Below are positions 2,725 through 5,548 of a DNA stretch of 5,548 nt, piece after piece (position 1 is the stretch's first letter; each line of letters starts with the position of its first letter). Position numbers and translations under genes: made by a program. The stretch lies in NCBI GenBank assembly GCA_030628225.1, contig DAOVRJ010000172.1:1-5548 (forward strand), given 5' to 3'. The notes below the pieces were generated by a model. The model did no database searches and was not told the origin of the DNA. It saw only the letters and a program-made list of their open reading frames with translations. This DNA comes from Candidatus Zixiibacteriota bacterium (lineage in GTDB: Bacteria; SM23-81).

Positions 2725-5548
2725 TCAGGCCGTCTCCACCTCCCCCTCCTTCTCCAATCCTAACTCCTCGACAGATATTTCCCGCATCTTGAACTTCTGT
2801 ATCTTCCCGGTCACCGTCATGGGGAATTCATCCACGAATTTGACATACTTGGGGACTTTGTAGTGGGCGATCTGCTGCCGGCAGAACTCCTGGATCTCCT
2901 CCGGGGTGGCCTTCTTACCCTCCTTCAGCTTGATCCAGACAGCCACCTCCTCGCCGAATTTTCGGCTGGCAACGCCGAAGACCTGGGCGTCGCTTACCTT
3001 GGGATGGGTATACAGGAACTCCTCGATCTCCCGGGGAGAGATGTTCTCGCCCCCGCGGATGATCATATCCTTGATCCGGCCGGTGATCTTGCAATAGCCG
3101 TCCTCATCCATGGTGGCCATGTCTCCGGTATGGATCCATCTGGCCTCGTCAATGACTTTCTCCGTTGCCTCGGGGTTGTTGTAATACCCTCTCATGACCT
3201 GGTACCCCCGACAGCACAGCTCCCCCTCCTGACCCATGGGCACGATGACCCCTGTCTCCGGATTCACGATCTTCACCTCGGTATGCGGCAAGGGGGGACC
3301 CACGGTGGAGGTGCGCAGTTTGATGGAGGCATTGTAGGGAGTCTGGGTGATCACCGGAGAGGTCTCTGTCTGGCCGTAAGCGATGGTCATCTCCTTGGCG
3401 TACATCAAACTGACCACCTTTTTCATCACCTCGATGGGACAGGGCGACCCGGCCATGATGCCCGTCCTGAGGGTGCTCAGGTTGAACTTCTCGAACTCGG
3501 GGTGCTCCAGCTCGGCGATGAACATGGTGGGAACGCCATGAATGGCAGTGCATTTCTCCTTCTCCACCGCCTTGAGCGTGGCCAGGGGATCGAAATACTC
3601 GCTGGGTATCACCATGGCCGACCCGTGCGTGACGCAGGCCAAATTCCCCAGGATCATCCCGAAGCAGTGGTAGAAAGGCACGGGGATGCACAGGCGATCC
3701 TTGTGGGAGAACTTCATGGCCTCGCCGACGAAAAAGGCGTTGTTGAGGATGTTGTGGTGCGTGAGAGAGGTTCCCTTGGGCAACCCCGTGGTCCCGGAGG
3801 TGTACTGGATGTTGATTACCTCGTCGGCATCCAGGGTAAACGCCCTCTGGCTCAGCTCTTCGTCGGTCACCGACTCGCCCAGCTTCAAGAACTCCTCCCA
3901 GGTCCACATGCCGGGCTGGGCTTTCTTGCCCAGCAGGATGACGTTCTTCAGGAAGGGCAGCTTTTTAGATTTGATCTGGCCGGGCTGGGCCTTTTTTACA
4001 TCCGGGCAGACCTTGTAAAGCATGGAAACGTAATCAGACGTCTTGAATTTCTCCATGAGCACCAAGGTCTGGGTCTCGGAATCCTTCAGGCCATATTCCA
4101 GCTCGTGGCTGCGATAGGCCGGATTTACGGTGACCAGAATGGCCCCGATCATGGACGTGGAGAACTGAGCGATCACCCACTCCGGATAATTGTGTGCCCA
4201 GATGGCCACACGATCGCCCTTTTTAACGCCCAATTTCAAAAAGCTCTTGGCCGCCTGACCGCAGACGCCCAGAAATTGACGGTAGGTCAGGCGCACATCC
4301 TCCAACGGCGCCACCAGGGCCTCGCTATCCGGATATCGCTCGGTGATCTCCTTCAGCATCTCCCCGATGGTCATGCCCACAAGTTTGACCTCGGAGCCCA
4401 CATATGCATAGCTGGGTCTTCTCTTGGCCTCCTTGGCCCACTCCTTTTTCTTCAGCTCGCCGCGGCGGATCTTTCCGCTGATGGTCTTGGGCAGATCATT
4501 GACATACTCGATTATCCGCGGATATTTATACGGAGCCGTCACCTCCCGTGCGTGCTGCTGAAGCTGCTTGGTTAGCTCATCGGAGGGAGATTGACCCGAC
4601 TTGAGAACCACAAAGGCCTTGACGACCTCTCCCCGCACGGGATCGGGGCTGGCCACTACGGCCGATTCGGCCACGGCCGGGTGCTCCACAAGGGCGCTCT
4701 CCACCTCAAAGGGACCAATGCGATAGCCTGAGGAGATGATCACGTCGTCGGCACGGCCAACGAACCAGAAATAGCCATCCTCATCCCGGTAAGCCTTGTC
4801 CCCGGTGTAATACCAGTCGCCGGAGAAAACCCGGGACATCTCCTCTGGCTCTTTCCAGTATTCCTTGAACAGACCCACCGGTCGTTCTGGCTTCACTCGG
4901 ACGCCGATGCAGCCCTCCTCGTTGGGACCCAACACCTTCCCATCCTCGTCCACGATCTGTACGTCGAACCCGGGGGTCGGTTTGCCCATGGAACCAGGCC
5001 GGATGGGCAGGCAGCGGAAGTTGGCCACCAGGTTCACCGTCTCGGTCTGGCCATACCCGTCGTAGATCTTCAGGCCGGTGGCATCCTCCCACACCTTCAT
5101 CACCTCGGGGTTCAGCGGCTCCCCGGCGCTGAGACAATGACGAAGGTTGCTCAAATCGTACTTCTTCAGGTCCTCCAGAATCATCATCCGGTACCCGGTG
5201 GGCGGAGCACAGAATGTGGTGATGCCGTAGCGCTCCAGGATCCTGAGGGTCTTGGCGGAGTCGAACTTGCCCTTGCTGTTGTGATGGAAAACCGTGGCTC
5301 CCAGGGTCCACTGGCCGAACAGGCTACCCCAGGCCGCCTTGGCCCAGCCGGTGTCCGTCAGCGTCCAGTGCAGGTCCGTGGGCTTCAGATCCTGCCAGAA
5401 TGTGGCGGTGATGATATGGCCGATGGCGTATGATGCCTGGGTGTGCATGACCATCTTGGGATATGATACGGTGCCTGAGGTGAAATACAAAAGCATGGCG
5501 TCATCGCTCCTAGTCTGGGGCATCCTGGCCAGCTGAGCCGGAGCTTCG
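2725..5548 (-). CDS. Tandem fused acyl-CoA synthetase (ACSM-type + ACSF2/FadD-type), 5' end off the window
   Basis: One frame is open from the right edge to a TGA at 2725-2727. It is N-terminally truncated: in-frame codons continue upstream of the Met at 5523 and family alignment expects about 180 more residues. Residues below are counted from that Met. Half 1 (1 to ~365) is the C-terminal part of an ACSM/acetate-type synthetase: P-loop YFTSGTVSYPK (13-23), SDTGWAK-like TDTGWAKAAW (56-65), YGQTE (157-161), YYTGD (238-242), hinge GRADDVIISSGYR (256-268) and catalytic Lys351 in TISGKIRR. Half 2 (~370-932) is a complete ACSF2/FadD-type enzyme: N-terminal PSYAYVG...GMTIGEML, P-loop YTSGTTGLPKG (574-584), YGQTE (716-720), HTGD (798-801), hinge GRIKDMIIRGGE (815-826) and Lys907 in TVTGKIQKFK. 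Each half would activate a carboxylate with ATP to acyl-AMP and then acyl-CoA in the cytoplasm. Substrates are unknown. Two full synthetases in one chain is unusual, and a lost stop codon is an alternative to a long-standing fusion. Confidence 0.87.
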   Translation of the reverse strand, partial: EAPAQLARMPQTRSDDAMLLYFTSGTVSYPKMVMHTQASYAIGHIITATFWQDLKPTDLHWTLTDTGWAKAAWGSLFGQWTLGATVFHHNSKGKFDSAKTLRILERYGITTFCAPPTGYRMMILEDLKKYDLSNLRHCLSAGEPLNPEVMKVWEDATGLKIYDGYGQTETVNLVANFRCLPIRPGSMGKPTPGFDVQIVDEDGKVLGPNEEGCIGVRVKPERPVGLFKEYWKEPEEMSRVFSGDWYYTGDKAYRDEDGYFWFVGRADDVIISSGYRIGPFEVESALVEHPAVAESAVVASPDPVRGEVVKAFVVLKSGQSPSDELTKQLQQHAREVTAPYKYPRIIEYVNDLPKTISGKIRRGELKKKEWAKEAKRRPSYAYVGSEVKLVGMTIGEMLKEITERYPDSEALVAPLEDVRLTYRQFLGVCGQAAKSFLKLGVKKGDRVAIWAHNYPEWVIAQFSTSMIGAILVTVNPAYRSHELEYGLKDSETQTLVLMEKFKTSDYVSMLYKVCPDVKKAQPGQIKSKKLPFLKNVILLGKKAQPGMWTWEEFLKLGESVTDEELSQRAFTLDADEVINIQYTSGTTGLPKGTSLTHHNILNNAFFVGEAMKFSHKDRLCIPVPFYHCFGMILGNLACVTHGSAMVIPSEYFDPLATLKAVEKEKCTAIHGVPTMFIAELEHPEFEKFNLSTLRTGIMAGSPCPIEVMKKVVSLMYAKEMTIAYGQTETSPVITQTPYNASIKLRTSTVGPPLPHTEVKIVNPETGVIVPMGQEGELCCRGYQVMRGYYNNPEATEKVIDEARWIHTGDMATMDEDGYCKITGRIKDMIIRGGENISPREIEEFLYTHPKVSDAQVFGVASRKFGEEVAVWIKLKEGKKATPEEIQEFCRQQIAHYKVPKYVKFVDEFPMTVTGKIQKFKMREISVEELGLEKEGEVETA

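Noticed and set aside
2863-4575. Long plus-strand open frame of 570 codons
   Set aside because: It lies wholly antisense to the second half and junction of the acyl-CoA synthetase fusion, whose motifs are clear. The product is rich in Gly, Leu, His and Asp with no recognisable domain, typical of an antisense frame in GC-rich coding DNA.
5521-5523. ATG at 5523 as the true start of the acyl-CoA synthetase
   Set aside because: In-frame codons continue to the window edge and the residues just downstream are already the P-loop, so about 180 N-terminal residues must lie outside the window.

Overview
The window looks bacterial. It has strong Shine-Dalgarno sites (AGGAGG before the HMG-CoA synthase, GGAG before the acetyltransferase) and compact genes with little spacing. 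It divides by base composition: the right three quarters (about 1450-5548) are GC-rich, while the left part (about 305-1440) is AT-rich with many small palindromes. The gene content fits an anaerobic acyl-CoA-metabolising lineage such as Desulfobacterota or Chloroflexota, but this is inference; no taxonomic marker is present.

All recognisable genes are on the minus strand, so transcription runs from right to left. The right end (2725-5548) is one open frame that holds the C-terminal part of an ACSM/acetate-type acyl-CoA synthetase joined in frame to a complete second acyl-CoA synthetase of the ACSF2/FadD type. The first half is cut by the window edge. A 225-bp gap follows, with telomere-like TTAGGGG repeats in both orientations. 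Next is a complete archaeal-type hydroxymethylglutaryl-CoA synthase (1453-2499) with its Glu/Cys/His catalytic residues. Together these genes activate acids to CoA thioesters and condense acyl-CoAs, which suggests a branched or short-chain acyl-CoA pathway or mevalonate entry. The usual thiolase and DUF35 partners are not in view.

The AT-rich left part contains a GNAT acetyltransferase (651-1205) resembling streptothricin acetyltransferases. Its stop codon lies 6 bp from a 74-bp imperfect palindrome (571-644) with the layout of an integron attC site. An 11-bp direct repeat (10 of 11 identical) brackets the unit, and a sigma70-like promoter lies just outside it. This is best read as a candidate mobile gene cassette with no integrase in view.

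The left edge (1-304) carries the N-terminal 101 codons of a small SEC-C zinc-motif protein that runs off the window. The two most interesting signals are the double acyl-CoA synthetase fusion and the cassette-like acetyltransferase unit.
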